A DNA stretch of 64,000 bases from Melitaea cinxia. Taxonomy: Eukaryota; Arthropoda; Insecta; Lepidoptera; Nymphalidae. The translations under genes and the position numbers were made by a program. Where the stretch lies: assembly GCF_905220565.1 (NCBI RefSeq), contig NC_059409.1, forward strand, positions 14,688,549 to 14,752,548, written 5' to 3'. The notes under the pieces are model-generated. The model was given only the letters and a program-made list of their open reading frames with translations, did not search any database and was not told the origin of the DNA. Shown in pieces: positions 1 through 11,196 of this stretch. Position 1 is the first letter of the stretch; each line of letters begins with the position of its first letter.

Positions 1-189
1 AATAACTTTTTTTTGAGGGGAAATCCCTAACGGATACCCACGGGCCGGGCAAGCCGCAGGTTATGTCCGATCCGCACTAAAACCCCTGAGGTGTTCCTCC
101 TCTCGCTTGGGGCAGGGTACGCTGAGCACTTACACGATCCCGCTGTCTCAGTTTATCACTTGTCCATTTAAAATAAAGTCGATTTTTTA
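1..189. other. Unassigned sequence before the LINE fragment
   Basis: No gene is supported here. The stretch is moderately GC-rich compared with what follows and contains a GGGCAGGG-type segment near 110. It reads directly into the reverse transcriptase fragment, so it may be the remnant of another element into which the LINE inserted, or more degraded LINE sequence. Neither can be decided from the window. Confidence 0.3.
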
Positions 190-1660
190 TTGTTTTACAA
201 CAAACAGCATTATTATAACCAACATGGTTTTGTCAAAGGAAGATCGGTTAACACAAACCTGGTTTTGTACGTGGAAGAAATTACAAAACACATGGATAGC
301 AATAAACAAGTCGACGCTCTGTACACTGACTTCAGCAAGGCCTTTGATAGAGTTCCACACCAACTTATGTTAAAAAAGTTGTCGGCGTACGGTGTTGTTG
401 GTTCTGTCTTGTCTTGGCTAGAATCATACCTTTCTGGGCGTATTTTTTATGTAGTAGTCAATGGCTTTACCTCTACACCACGTGACATAGACTCTGGAGT
501 GCCACAGGGATCACATCTCGGTCCAATTCTTTTTAACATCTTTGTGAATGACCTTCCCCACTTCATAAAGCATTCTGTCCCTTCCTTATATGCTGATGAC
601 CTTAAGTTATGGAAGGTTATTGACACAGAAGAAGATGTCTCCCTTCTACAAAGTGACCTCAATGCTCTTGTGCGCTGGTGCGGAAGAAATGGTATGCAGC
701 TCAATATCAAGAAATGCCATCACATAAAATTTACGAGAAAATTGTGTCCCATCTCATCGGTCTACTTTATTAACGGTGTGAGTCTAGAAGAAGTTGACGT
801 AGTAAAAGATTTGGGAGTATTTTTGGATGGCAAAATGACTTTTGTTCCGCATATTGAAGGCATGGTTGGAAGAGCTTCCAAGCTATTAGGTTTTGTTATC
901 AGAAACGTCAGGGCATTTAAGCGCTCATCAACCAAAATAGCTCTCTATAATAGTATTGTGAGATCAGTTCTTGAATATGGTAGCGTGGTATGGCGTCCAC
1001 ATTATGCTTGTCACATATTACGTATAGAACGTATTCAAAAGCGGCTGGTTCGGCATTTAGTTCACAATCATTACAGAGACAAGAAGTCACTCTCGTATAA
1101 TGATATTTTAGAGTCATTGAAAATGCAAAGTTTAAACAGCCGACGTGACTTACTTGATCTCTGTTTTTTCTATAAAATTATGAGAAATTATCTAAGTTGC
1201 CCAGCTCTTTTGGAAAAATTTATGTTTAGAATTCCTCTTCGGATGCCTCGGAAGCCGGTTGAGCCACTCTTTCGTCCACTTCGTAGAACAGTTTTGGGTG
1301 CAAACTCGCCAATCTCACGAATTTGTATGCTCTATAATAGGTGTGGGGGATCGATTGACGTACACTGCATGTCTCTAACTGGATTTAAAACAGAAATTGC
1401 CAATAGGCTGACTTAGTGGTTATTGTAATTATTATTATTATTATTATTATTATTTTTTTGATTATTAGTCTTGGTGTTTAGCACATAATTTAGTTTCTAA
1501 GAAATTTTCTTTTGTATACATAATATAAAAAGCATGTGGAGTATACCTGTAACTGGTTGTGCAATTAGCACAAATAAATTAAATATTATACTGTAGATGT
1601 AAGTAACATTGTAACAATCGTTGGTGTACCAAATAAATAAATAAATAAATAAATAAATTA
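190..1660 (+). mobile_element. 5'-truncated non-LTR retrotransposon (LINE) with reverse transcriptase
   Basis: The open frame at 190-1416 encodes 408 residues of a LINE reverse transcriptase. Visible motifs in order are QHGFVKGRS (residues 11-19), the catalytic block DFSKAFDRVP (47-56), GVPQGSHLGP (103-112), and the active-site box YADD (134-137). The C-terminal part has the Cys/Arg-rich thumb seen in jockey/CR1-type elements. The endonuclease and the first RT block are missing, so this is a 5' truncation, as LINE insertion often leaves. The stop at 1414-1416 is followed by an ATT microsatellite (about 1424-1456) and a short 3' region ending in AAAT repeats near 1632-1660, which I take as the 3' end. 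The frame is intact over the remaining RT, so the insertion is fairly young. The exact clade (jockey versus CR1) is inference. Confidence 0.85.
1424..1456. repeat. ATT trinucleotide microsatellite
   Basis: About ten ATT units directly after the LINE stop codon. It probably belongs to the 3' untranslated region of the element. Confidence 0.8.
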
Positions 1661-1782
1661 TGCTATGTATGTAATGTTTTATTTATTTATTTAAATATTT
1701 TACTTACCCAAAATGAAATGAAAACTGTTAGAGCTTTCTCTACCAGTTCATCTTTATGCCACATAATACAGGCATATAGATA

Positions 1783-2036
1783 GACTAGCCCGATGGTGCA
1801 GTTTGTAGTGACCCTGCTTTCTGCTCCGAGGGTTCTGGGTTCGATTCCCACCCCGAGTCTGGGTGTAATATACATATTTATTTATATATTCATATATGTA
1901 ATATTTATAAGTATGTTTATCGAAAAAAAAATGTAGCTATATACCAGTCGGCTGTTACCTATAAACACAAGCATTAAGTTGCTTACTTTAGGAACAGACG
2001 GCCGTGTGTGTATTGCGTAGATATTTATTATTATAT
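1783..2036 (+). mobile_element. tRNA-derived SINE, family A (near full-length copy)
   Basis: The head resembles a tRNA gene: an A-box-like stretch GATGGTGCAGTTTG near 1793 and a B-box GGTTCGATTCC near 1840. It is followed by the CCCGAGTCTGGGTGTAATA joint, an AT-rich body and a tail reading CTGTTACCTATAAACACAAG...GGAACAGACGGCCGTGTG. The same head or tail recurs at 34995-35250, 44640-44775 and 45315-45515, so this is a dispersed family. The tail is what the other copies share most strongly. Confidence 0.75.
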
Positions 2037-2604
2037 ACTTATATAATTAATACAGGAATATATATAGACCTGATTTTTTTTTCTAAATACATTATAAGTC
2101 ATACTTATATTTATCTACGATCTTTAGTGTATATATAAGTACCTCTTAATTATAATTATTATAAACTTACTGAATCGGCGAACTTCAGCTAAGAAAAGTA
2201 AACGAAGCTTACCTAGGCTATCAATATTAAATTAGTATTAATTGTTTTTTATTAATAAATTTGACCATAAAATGGTAGATAGTTGTTATTAGCCGTCATA
2301 TTTTGTATTAATTTATGTTACTAGAAATTTTATTTTACTTTGTAATATATAAATAAATAGATATAAATTTATCTTTCGAACAATATTTTATTTTCATTTT
2401 CTAAAGTGTGACCGTAAGTGACAACCAATTTTTATCAATAAATATAAACTTATTGTCAGTGTTTTGAGATTTCACGCGTTACGGTCTATTTAATACATAA
2501 ATTGATGACAAAAGTAGTGATGGAAGATCAATAATCAGCACTTACTTTTTAAAAAATATCTGTAAAAGCTCTATATTTGATTTTATTCTTCATTTCAACT
2601 TCAT

Positions 2605-2860
2605 TAACTGAGGTAGGGCACAGCAGGAATTTCCTGCTCAAAATATGGAGCAGCCCAACTGGGGTAGTACCTCTACCTTACAGAAGATCACAGCTAAATA
2701 ATACTGTTTTCAAGCAGTGTTGTGTTCCTGTTGGTGACCAGAGCTCCTAGGGGATTGGGGATTGGGTCGGCAACGCACTTGCGATGCTTCTGATGTTACA
2801 GGCATCTATAAGCTGCGGTAATCTCTTTGCCGACCTAGTGATATATTCGTGACAATTTAC
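2605..2860 (+). repeat. Dispersed repeat family C (AACTGAGGTAGGGCACAGCA), copy 1
   Basis: Starts with an AACTGAGGTAGGGCACAGCAGG-type head and runs through ACCTTACAGAAGATCACAGCTAAATAATACTG to a GTCGGCAACGCACTTGCGATG segment, ending near TTTGCCGACCTAGT. Related copies lie at 3470-3736, 33822-34097 (plus) and 39125-39305, 47300-47575, 61018-61290 (minus), with a fragment at 22480-22535. It has no coding capacity. It could be a SINE or a LINE 3' end. Confidence 0.75.
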
Positions 2861-3469
2861 AAGACAAGTTGTTTGCTCTCCAATGATAATTTTATTATAT
2901 AACGTTTTTATTTGACAGTCAAAAATGACTTTAATAAAATAAAAAAGTTGTTTGCTCTCCAATGATAATTATATTATGTTTTTATTTGATAATCAAAAAT
3001 AACTTTATTCAAATAAATTTTTTATACATATTTACAATTCACAACATAAGAACTAAATATTTACAGATAGTTTTGGTATTAATCATGTATTTTTCTAAAA
3101 TGCTTAATGCCCTCGCCTCCATAATAATGAATTTCCTTGTGGTCCGGGGGCCAAGTATAAAATTTGATTAATTATTTCCGCCCATTTCCACCAGGAAATT
3201 AGTCATGGAAATCTGTCACTGACTCCCGGACCATTATAACTAAAACTATAATAAAATTACAATTTTCTTTAAAACTAATGTGACAAGAATATTTGGACAA
3301 AGCTTCACTTGTAGACCTTGACTCTGATGCAACAAATTCTTATTCTGTTCACGTATACTCGAGTATTTAAATTTATTTAGATTAGGACAAAATGTTAGTT
3401 AGTAGTAGTATGCAGGCTTTAAAAACAAATATACATAAATCGACATTTTATAAATGTTATATTTATATT

Positions 3470-3736
3470 TAACTGAGGTAGGGTATAGCAGGGCGTACCC
3501 AAAACATCTAGAGCGCCCCGACTGGGGTAGTACCTCGAACTTATAGAAGATCACAGCTAAATAATACTGCTTTCAAGCAATGTTGTGTTCCTGTGGTAAG
3601 TAAGGTGACGAGAACTCCCGGGGCTAGGGTCGGCAACGCGATCGCGACGCGTGTGGTAATGCAGGCGTCTATAAGCTACTGTGATCGCTTTCCATCTGAT
3701 GAGCCGTATGCTTGTTTGCCGACCCAGTTGTATTTT
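3470..3736 (+). repeat. Dispersed repeat family C, copy 2
   Basis: Same order of segments as the copy at 2605-2860: AACTGAGGTAGGG head, GATCACAGCTAAATAATACTG, GGTCGGCAACGCG, and a TTTGCCGACCCAGTTG end. It has diverged by scattered substitutions. Confidence 0.75.
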
Positions 3737-3964
3737 ACTCATATAACTATTACAAATAAGCATACTTTTTAACAGGAAGATATGTGAAAGATTTAGTATC
3801 TGAAGCGAACAAAGGGACTCTACAGCTTTAGAATATTAGAATAATTCTTAATATTTAATTACCGAAAATGTACTTCGTAATCGTGGATATTTTTCTGATA
3901 TCAGCAGAAACTTATTTCTTTGTAACAACTATGGGTATGTTTGTGTGAGCGGTACACACTCATC

Positions 3965-4276
3965 TAATATATAATATTCTCGTGTCGCGGTGTTTGTAGT
4001 TAAACTCCTCCGAAACGGTTTGACCGATTCTCATGAAATTTTGTGTTCATATTGGATAGGTCTGAGAATCGAACAGCATCTATGTTTCATCCCCCTAAAT
4101 GTTAAGGATAGTCCACCCCTAATTTTTTTTTAATTTTTAGATAAATTATTTATTTTTTATTTTATTATGATTTGGCGTTGAAAAATACATACAACCCTAA
4201 ATTTTCCCTCTTCTACCACCAACCCCTATTTTTAAATAGCGTTTAGCGGCAAGACAATGTTTGCCGAGTCAGCTAG
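3965..4276 (+). mobile_element. Non-autonomous Helitron-like element, copy 1
   Basis: Begins TCTAATATATAATATTCTCGTG and contains the shared block CTCCGAAACGGTTTGACCGA. It ends with GCGGCAAGACAATGTTTGCC followed by GAGTCAGCTAG. A TC start, a short hairpin near the 3' end and a terminal CTAG fit Helitrons. No inverted terminal repeats or coding capacity are seen. Confidence 0.7.
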
Positions 4277-4432
4277 TAAAATTGTAATATTTTAGGATAT
4301 ATCCATAGTAGTGTAAAGTTGAATGTAGATCTCGCGGCACAAAGCCTAATTGTATGATATATAAAGATACACGAGTATAGGTATTCTTTATAAAATGTTT
4401 CTTCACAATTAAATATAACACAATGCTTTGTA

Positions 4433-4746
4433 TCTAATATATAAAATTCTCGTGTCACAGTTTTCGTTGCCATACTCGTCCGAAACGGCTTGACCGATTT
4501 TGATGAAAATTTTGTGCTTATCCGGTATCTATGAGAATCGGCCAACGTCTATTTTTCATCCTCCTTAATGTTAGGGGTAGTCCACCGCTAAATTTTTTTT
4601 TTATTTTTTAGACAAAATTTTTAATTTCTATTTTTTATGATACAACATTAAAAAATACATACAACCCTAAATTTTCAACCCTCTACCATCAACCCCTATT
4701 TTTAATAGCGTTTAGCGGCAAGACAACGATTGCCGGGTCAGCTAGT
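4433..4746 (+). mobile_element. Non-autonomous Helitron-like element, copy 2
   Basis: Same family as 3965-4276: TCTAATATATAAAATTCTCGTG start, CGTCCGAAACGGCTTGACCGA block, AAGACAACGATTGCCGGGTC and a CAGCTAGT end. It sits in the same orientation about 160 bp downstream of the previous copy. Confidence 0.7.
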
Positions 4747-4869
4747 CTTTTTATAATTGTAGTAAGTTTTATTTTGATATGTTCCTGTACATTGCATATT
4801 TCGAACCGATCGCGTAAATCATGGTCGCCTATAAAATCAATAACCTTTTTGTACTATATACATGTATAA

Positions 4870-5070
4870 TCTTATATATAAAATTCTCGTGTCACAATGT
4901 TAGTTACAATACTCCTCCGACGGCTGGACCGATTTTTATGAAATTTTTTGTGCATATCGGGTAGGTCTGAGAATCGGCCAACATATATTTTTCATACCCT
5001 TAAGTTAAAAGCCCCGCTTAAGGGGGTTAATAACATATATGGCAAAACAACGTTTGCAGGGTCAGCTAGA
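4870..5070 (+). mobile_element. Non-autonomous Helitron-like element, short copy 3
   Basis: TCTTATATATAAAATTCTCGTG start, a CTCCTCCGACGGCTGGACCGA block, and an end reading GGCAAAACAACGTTTGCAGGGTCAGCTAG. It is shorter than its two neighbours and closest to the copy at 37761-37972. Confidence 0.7.
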
Positions 5071-5199
5071 AATGTTATAAAGCTAAAAGCTTTTTGTTTT
5101 TTTTGTGTTTGAAACCACAGGACAAAGCTTGTGTATTAAACTTACATAGTATTAACTGATTTAATGAATGAATTTAGTAAATTGTAAAAAAATAAGACG

Positions 5200-5455
5200 T
5201 TTTAGTAATCACTACATAGTAGAAACAAAGTCGCTTCCGTCTGTCTGTCCTGATGTATGCTTAGATCTTTAAAACTACGCAACGGATTTTGATGCGTTTT
5301 TTTTAGTAGATAGAGTGATTCAAGAGGAAGGTTTATATGTATAATACATGCATAATATGGTAGAGAAACCCTGATAATTTTAGAGGTTTCTAACGTATCT
5401 TTTGTTGTTGATAGTATCAGCATTGGATCCATGCGAAGTCGGGTCGGGTCGCTTG
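5200..5455 (-). mobile_element. Dispersed element of the TAGCGACCCGCC type, inverted copy
   Basis: Read on the minus strand, the end CGACCCGACCCGACTTCGC resembles the start of the copy at 6786-6985 (TAGCGACCCGCCTCGGCTTCGC). Shared inner blocks include the segment around CAAAATCCGTTG and the GAATCACTCTATCTACTAAA segment. A third related copy is at 44015-44293. The short open frame here lies inside the repeat and is not a gene. Confidence 0.6.
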
Positions 5456-6183
5456 TTTATTTATATATGACATATTGTATTACACATTTTAAAAGTGTAT
5501 GAATCATAAATATAATGCACAAAGTTAATAAAGTCCAAATCCTATCTTATCAATGGAGGACTTTTTACAGACAGCCCCCTGTCTATAAAATAAACTTTGG
5601 TAATGTGACAATAGCCTTAAAATTTAACTACGAGTATATTGTATACACTAATTAACCTGGCAAACTACGTTAGTAATTTTTTGCGTTTTTTTTTTTTCAT
5701 GAATATATCGATTTTATTTTTATTTGCTTTTATAATTATTTACCTTGTTATGACAACAACGAAAACAAAAAAAGACCTATTCAATTTTGGTGCTATCTTC
5801 TAGTTATGCGAGGAAGCTAAGCTTTCAGAAGCTGTGAGAATTTTTGTGCGACTAGTTCGGCAAACTGTGTTTGTATTTTTTGCGTAAATAAATGATGAGA
5901 TTACTAAGATGTCGTCTATTGTGAGATTGACACAATATACTGTATATGTCTATATTAAACGACAAGAAATTATAAAATTTTAACCCCAAGCTTCCGACTG
6001 CCCAAAGTAACAATTTTCTTTCTTGGCTATGGTATTCGCAATATACCACAACCCACAGCCAAAAATTAAATTGAAAGTTTATAATATTAGCTGAATCATA
6101 TTATTCGGTTTAAAATTAAGTCAATAAAATGACAAGGATGATGTATGCTTAGTGGCGATGTATTTTATGCATTATTTTTATTT
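5456..6183. other. Intergenic AT-rich stretch with no recognised gene
   Basis: No splice-supported or conserved coding sequence was found. Open frames here are short and made of low-complexity AT-rich sequence. Confidence 0.5.
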
Positions 6184-6303
6184 TTTAACCGACTTCCAAA
6201 AAAGGAGGAGGTTCTCAATTCGACTGTATTTTTTTTTAAAGCGAAGTTTCTTGACAATTTTTCTCTGAAGAATCTCCAATTCAAGTCGGTTGTTTTTTTT
6301 TCA
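6184..6303 (+). mobile_element. Short copy of the AACCGACTTCC element
   Basis: Begins AACCGACTTCCAAAAAAGG and closes with CAAGTCGGTTGTTTTTTTTT, so both inverted ends are present around only about 100 bp. The internal body of the longer copies (for example 41394-42014) is almost entirely missing. Confidence 0.7.
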
Positions 6304-6409
6304 AGTTTCATATTAAAATTGTTTATGTTTAAAAAATAAAATTATTAAAAATGTATAATATTATGTTGCATTATTTTTGATGATAAATTGTATTTTATAT
6401 ATATTTTTT

Positions 6410-6545
6410 CCTGCGGTCACCAACCCGCCTGCCCAGCGTAGTGACTATGGACAAAACACATGAGTTCTCGCCATTTTTGGCGTGAACTTGTGGAGGCCTA
6501 TGTCCAGTGGTGGACTGTGAAAGCCCGCTGATGATGATGATATAT
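6410..6545 (-). mobile_element. 3' fragment of an RTE-like LINE-derived repeat
   Basis: Contains GGTCACCAACCCGCCTGCC, GTGGAGGCCTATGTCCAG and TGGTGGACTGTG, ending in a GATGATGATGA tail on the plus strand. The same module is found complete at 17918-18245 (inverted) and 55290-55640. The strand is given relative to the copy at 17918. Confidence 0.6.
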
Positions 6546-6785
6546 TTTTATTCGATACAATACTCCGTGCACTTTCATTTTGATTTCATTAATATTGCTT
6601 ATAGAAATAACGTACGGCGCATTAATATAAAATCGATAAAAGATTTAAACCTAAATCTCTAGGATTACAAATCGTTCAAGTTTTCGTGACGCTGCGTTGG
6701 AACGAATTATGAAAATATCCTTAGACACATGCCTTAGTCAGACGTCTTTTTTTTGTTCTAAAAAGGACTATAAATTAGTATGATA

Positions 6786-6985
6786 CTAGCGACCCGCCTC
6801 GGCTTCGCACGGTTGCAAAAACTACCAGTATTCCTCAACTATATTATGCATGTATTATACATATAAACCTTCTTCTTCAATCGCTCTATCTATTAAAAAA
6901 AACCACATCAAAATCCGTTGGGTGGTTTTAACGATTTAGGCATACATAGGCACAGAGAAAGCGACTTTGTTTTATACTATGAAGT
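6786..6985 (+). mobile_element. Dispersed element of the TAGCGACCCGCC type
   Basis: Opens with CTAGCGACCCGCCTCGGCTTCGC, then an AATCGCTCTATCTATTAAAAA block, CATCAAAATCCGTTGGGTGG and GCGACTTTGTTTTATACTATG. Related copies are at 5200-5455 (inverted) and 44015-44293 (inverted). Confidence 0.6.
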
Positions 6986-7189
6986 GATTAGTCATTACTA
7001 GGTCGCCTATGACGGAAGTGAAAATCATAAATATCATTCTCTATAAAAAAGTATTAAATTTCAATACGAGTCAGATCGGCCGAAAAAAAATAGTGTGGAA
7101 AATACTTATGTTGACGATGAAATTTGTGTCCTCTACCTACATAAATTGATTAGCCATTAAATGCAATTTTATCCATGCTTATATGCTCT

Positions 7190-7330
7190 GCTCATAGGGG
7201 TCATCCATTAATCACGAAAGGCTCGGAAGGGGCTCGGAAAATAATCACGAAATATCACAAGGGCGGGGTTATAATAAAATATCACGTATATATATATATT
7301 TTTTTTTTGAACGCGCGTTTTCTATACCAA
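7190..7330 (+). repeat. Short dispersed repeat with AATATCACAAGG
   Basis: The segment CACGAAATATCACAAGGGCGGGG...ATATCACGTATAT...GAACGCGCG is matched at 47830-47915 (CATGAAATATCACAAGGACGG...ATATCACGTGTATT...GAATGCGCG). Two copies far apart indicate a dispersed repeat. The 93-codon open frame over it is not supported as a gene. Confidence 0.5.
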
Positions 7331-7485
7331 GAACTGCCAACAACACCCTGCAATCCTAATTTCTGTCTAGAAATTTGTATCACGATGCTTAATTTTACAA
7401 AGTTTTATAACATTATACCGGTATTGAAAGATGATATTCTGAAAAATTCAGTATAGTTTTCACAAAAAATACACGTTATTTTTAA

Positions 7486-7938
7486 ACAAGTTCCAAAAAC
7501 GGAGGAGGTTCTCATTTCGATTGTATTATTTTTATGTATGTTACTTCAGAACGTTTGACAGCGTGGACCGATTTCGATAAAAAAATTTTTATCGAAAGGT
7601 GGTGCGTGTCATTTGGTGCCATTTAAATTTATTTGAGATCTAACAACTACTTTTCGAGTTATATCTAATAATGCGTTTTTACTTGACTATTTTTCGTCGA
7701 CCTACGTTGTATTGTACCGCATAACTTTTTACTGGGTGTACCGATTTTGATAATCGAAAGCTGATGTTTATAATGTGGTCCCATTAAAATTTCATCTAGA
7801 TCCGATTACAACTTTTTGAGTAATCTTTGATAACGCATATTTTCTTAACTATTTTTTCGTCTACCTACGTTGTATTACTTGTCGATGTAATTGAAGTCGG
7901 TTTTTTTTTCGTTTGCGAGCAAACACAATTATTGGATA
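7486..7938 (+). mobile_element. AACCGACTTCC element, diverged copy
   Basis: The left end has decayed to AACAAGTTCCAAAAACGG. The body keeps GACCGATTTCGATAAA, CATTTAAATTTATTTGAGATC and TCGTCGACCTACGTTG. The right end is TTGAAGTCGGTTTTTTTTTC followed by the hairpin GTTTGCGAGCAAAC and ACAATTATT. Confidence 0.75.
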
Positions 7939-10193
7939 TCTATATAACCCACCTAATTACAAAGGTTTTTAAAGGAAAAAGAACAACTAAGTAGATTTCA
8001 AACCTAGGTTATTAAAAGAAATAAGGTAAATTTTCGTCTTTAGTGTTTAATGTGTGTGATCTTGAAGACGTTAGTACAATATACTAAGCTAAAAGGTCAG
8101 GACCGAAGTGATCTTGAAACGTCACTAACATTTGATCAATTTACGTCAAACGATAAACCTCGACGTCGTTGCCCAGCTGTGGTATTTAAACTTTTTTATC
8201 ACATTGAAATTCTTTGAAATTCTTGAATTGAATTAATTTACAAATTTCTGTTTTTTTTTTAATGAAAATCACCGTTTTTTAATATTTTAACGGAAATAAA
8301 AATAATATATAAGTTTATTTTATTTTTAACTATATAACTCTCGTGATTCCACTCGTATCGTAGAGCAAAACATCACGATACAACACATATCATATCCTGT
8401 TGTAACACCATAGTATTAACGGCCTATAACCTATTTTTGTGGGCTCGAGTTGTTATCTGGCGATCACATCATTAAATTCTACCTTACTTTGGGTTACGTA
8501 GATTTATAATTACTAAAGAATAAAATTGTTAAATGGATTCAATTTCATTTTTTGTCGTTAAGAGCAAAAATATCTTCATAGGAAGATTAAAAACTACTAC
8601 TAACTAAAACAACTACGACGACTAAATCCCGATAAACCTTTTTACATCACAGTATAGGAAATTAGTTAAATAATTACTTACATAATTAAAAAAAATTAAA
8701 TTTGAATCACAATTACCCAAAGTACACTAAACTAATTACACGTGATTTGTAGTAACACGCTCGTGTCATTTGTTAATTATTTTACTAAGTCCTTAAGCAA
8801 CTTAAAATAATTGCAGTTGTATAAAAAAAGAAAACTTTTTTTAATTTGATATTTGTGATTGGAATAGGATATTTTTTTTTGCTTATTAATTCAAAAAGAT
8901 ATTTAGTATTAAGTGTTGTTCAAATTCTTTCATTTATAGGAATGAAAAATACAGAAAAAACACAATGACAAAATAATGAAGAAACAAATAGGTACCTGTA
9001 GTACATAAAGAATTGTATTTTATAGTGTCGGGGAATATTAAAAAAAAAACCACAGGTGGAACTGAGAAAGGAGCTCCTAGTAAGTAATAAAAAATAAAAA
9101 CTTTTGTTGTAGTAATAAAATTTAAGTCAATAAATTAAACTTTAAATTGAATTATTATTATCTTAATTTTATTGCCTTTTTTAAATAATCTTTAAAATGA
9201 AGATATTAAGTTAACATTATAAAGTTCGAAAAAGTAATTCACGTTTGTATATAACATCTAACAAACAAACAATAAAGCCAAGAATACTTACAACAACATT
9301 TATTTAACCCTATATTATTTAGTTATTGATTGCAACGTCATATTCTGAAAGCGCTTGGCCTTGATAAATATATTTACATAGGTACATAAACGCTCATTGT
9401 ATTATGTAACAATGTACATATTCTAACATCGATAGTCAATCGTTCTTGCTAATTTATAACTACTTCGATAACTTTTATACATTCTCAAGCTATTTATCAC
9501 GCCGCACGCGGATAACTAACCTAATTTATGTAAAATTAAATAACCTCTTAAAATTGTTACATTCAACGAGAACATTGACCTGAAAAGTATGATAATGTAT
9601 CATATCGAAATGCAAAGATGTAGAAAAAGTTGTTTTAAACAAAGGGAAGTGCGGTCGAGTCGAAAATAATACATTGGTGAGGCCCATAGAACTCCGGGCG
9701 GATATCATATAGCTACGTAGATAAAACCTTCCGCCGTCGCCAGCGCTCCTAGCGACGACTGAACGAAACTCACTTCATGCCGCGTACACCCAACAAAACA
9801 GGTATGCGCCGAGTTTACAATTTATATATATATATATATTGTTCTACAAAATATTTTACATATTTATAATATTTATTTGTAATAATAATTTTTTTTGTAT
9901 ATTTTGCTTATTCACTATATTTAAAATTTGCTTTTTATAAATGGATGTGTGATGTGTCTAACATCTCAAATAAGGTATTTAAAGTAGTGATATATCTTAA
10001 ACATTATTACTATATAATTGCAACTAATTCCAATATTTTTATGTAATAAAAAAATATTACGTCAGTACAGTAATAATTTGACAAAAAAGAATTAAAACAG
10101 ATTTATTATTTAATTTTAAAGAGATTTTTAGTCATTTGCTTTTGTATAAATAATTTGGTAGTAAATAAAAGACAAAATATATACTATTCAAAA
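7939..10193. other. Intergenic AT-rich stretch
   Basis: No gene is supported. A TA-rich dinucleotide run is at about 9822-9840. Nothing else was recognised between the repeat at 7486-7938 and the polyadenylation signal of the L49 gene. Confidence 0.5.
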
Positions 10194-10199
10194 TTTATT
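10194..10199 (-). terminator. Polyadenylation signal of the L49 gene
   Basis: AATAAA on the minus strand, about 25 nt after the stop codon at 10224. A normal hexamer, though this close spacing would give a very short 3' untranslated region. Weaker AT-rich alternatives lie further downstream. Confidence 0.5.
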
Positions 10200-10223
10200 T
10201 AACAATCTTCATCTAACATTCAT

Positions 10224-10688
10224 TTAAAAACCTTTAGAGTATGCCCATTCTTTAAGAAGATTTACAAAATCTCCCTTCACTTCAATAAATCTACCAAATT
10301 CATGAACTCTAGTTTCTACGTAGCGATTTAGCTTTTCTTGTAAATGTTCTTTTATTAAATCATTCATTAACCAAATATCCCCTTCTATCTTCCTCAATGC
10401 CGTTATTTTTCTTTGACCTTTATGAGTAATCGTCAGATATATTGGTAATTCGTGATTTTTAGTTCGTGGCATATAATATGGTAATTCTTTGGCTTCTTCT
10501 TTGGGTGGTATCCAACCCGAGGGGTAGCTCTCTTTTGGTACTACCGGAGGTATAGTTTCTAGAGGCAAGAGGCGTTCTACGTAAGTCCATTCTGGAGGAT
10601 TTTTTACGATGTCGAAATCATATTGTTCTTTAATTTTTCTAACAAACGGAGAATGTGCGTAGTTAGAGTAATTTCTTGTAACTTGTGC
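10224..10688 (-). CDS. mRpL49: mRpL49 exon 2 (terminal)
   Basis: Carries residues 40-193, all of the conserved L49 domain. The open frame runs a few codons past the acceptor into the intron, so the true exon begins at GCA (Ala40). Confidence 0.93.
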   Translation of the reverse strand, partial: AQVTRNYSNYAHSPFVRKIKEQYDFDIVKNPPEWTYVERLLPLETIPPVVPKESYPSGWIPPKEEAKELPYYMPRTKNHELPIYLTITHKGQRKITALRKIEGDIWLMNDLIKEHLQEKLNRYVETRVHEFGRFIEVKGDFVNLLKEWAYSKGF

Positions 10689-11196
10689 CTGAAACAAGAA
10701 AAAAGATTACTTAATAATAACATGTTAAGAAAATATTTTTATAGCTACTAAGTACATTATTTGCATTTAATTTGTTTAGTTTCCAGTTTTTTTAATTGCT
10801 AATTATGTCATTAAGAATTACAAATCACTTTATTTTATTATAGGTTATGTTCATTAATATACATATATTTACACATATTCTAAAACATTCGTATTAAAAA
10901 ATGAATCTATTGATTAAAGATTAAATAATTAATTTAAAGAATATTAAAAAAAATATAATATAAATATTGCCTCTTTTAAGTCGAAGCTTTTTGTGAGGGT
11001 GTACACCCATAGTTCTGTCACATGTCGCGGTCAAAGCGACATTACAGCTCGACGCGATTAAATATAATTGAATAATTACCGATATTGACTCTGGTGTAAG
11101 TTTTGTACCCAAATCTGCAGCGTTGTTCAGGATCCGCCCGGTTTTTCCAACAAAAAAACGTGCAAACGCGTACTGTGAACGCCACACGGTCGCCAT
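10224..11196 (-). CDS. mRpL49: Mitochondrial ribosomal protein L49 (two exons)
   Basis: Component of the large subunit of the mitochondrial ribosome. Exons are 11196-11080 (39 codons) and 10688-10224 (154 codons plus stop), giving 193 residues. The intron has donor TCG|GTAATT and acceptor TTTCAG|GCA, both phase 0. The N-terminus is rich in Arg, Ala and Phe with few acids, as expected for a mitochondrial presequence. The L49 core starts near residue 70 with PPEWTYVERLLP, continues through YPSGWIPP and LPYYMPRTKNHELPIYL, then RKITALRKIEGDIW, and ends in LLKEWAYSKGF. This order matches the family, and the length is close to usual for insects. The start is the first ATG of the open frame. It lies about 70 bp from a divergent transcription unit, suggesting a shared promoter. 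Confidence 0.93.
11080..11196 (-). CDS. mRpL49: mRpL49 exon 1 (presequence)
   Basis: Encodes the N-terminal 39 residues, starting MATVWRSQYAFARFF. The frame continues into the intron, but the GTAATT donor after Ser39 joins phase-0 to exon 2. Confidence 0.85.

Noticed and set aside
1783..1870. A functional tRNA gene
   Set aside because: Only the promoter-box similarity of a SINE head is seen, and the same head and tail recur elsewhere.
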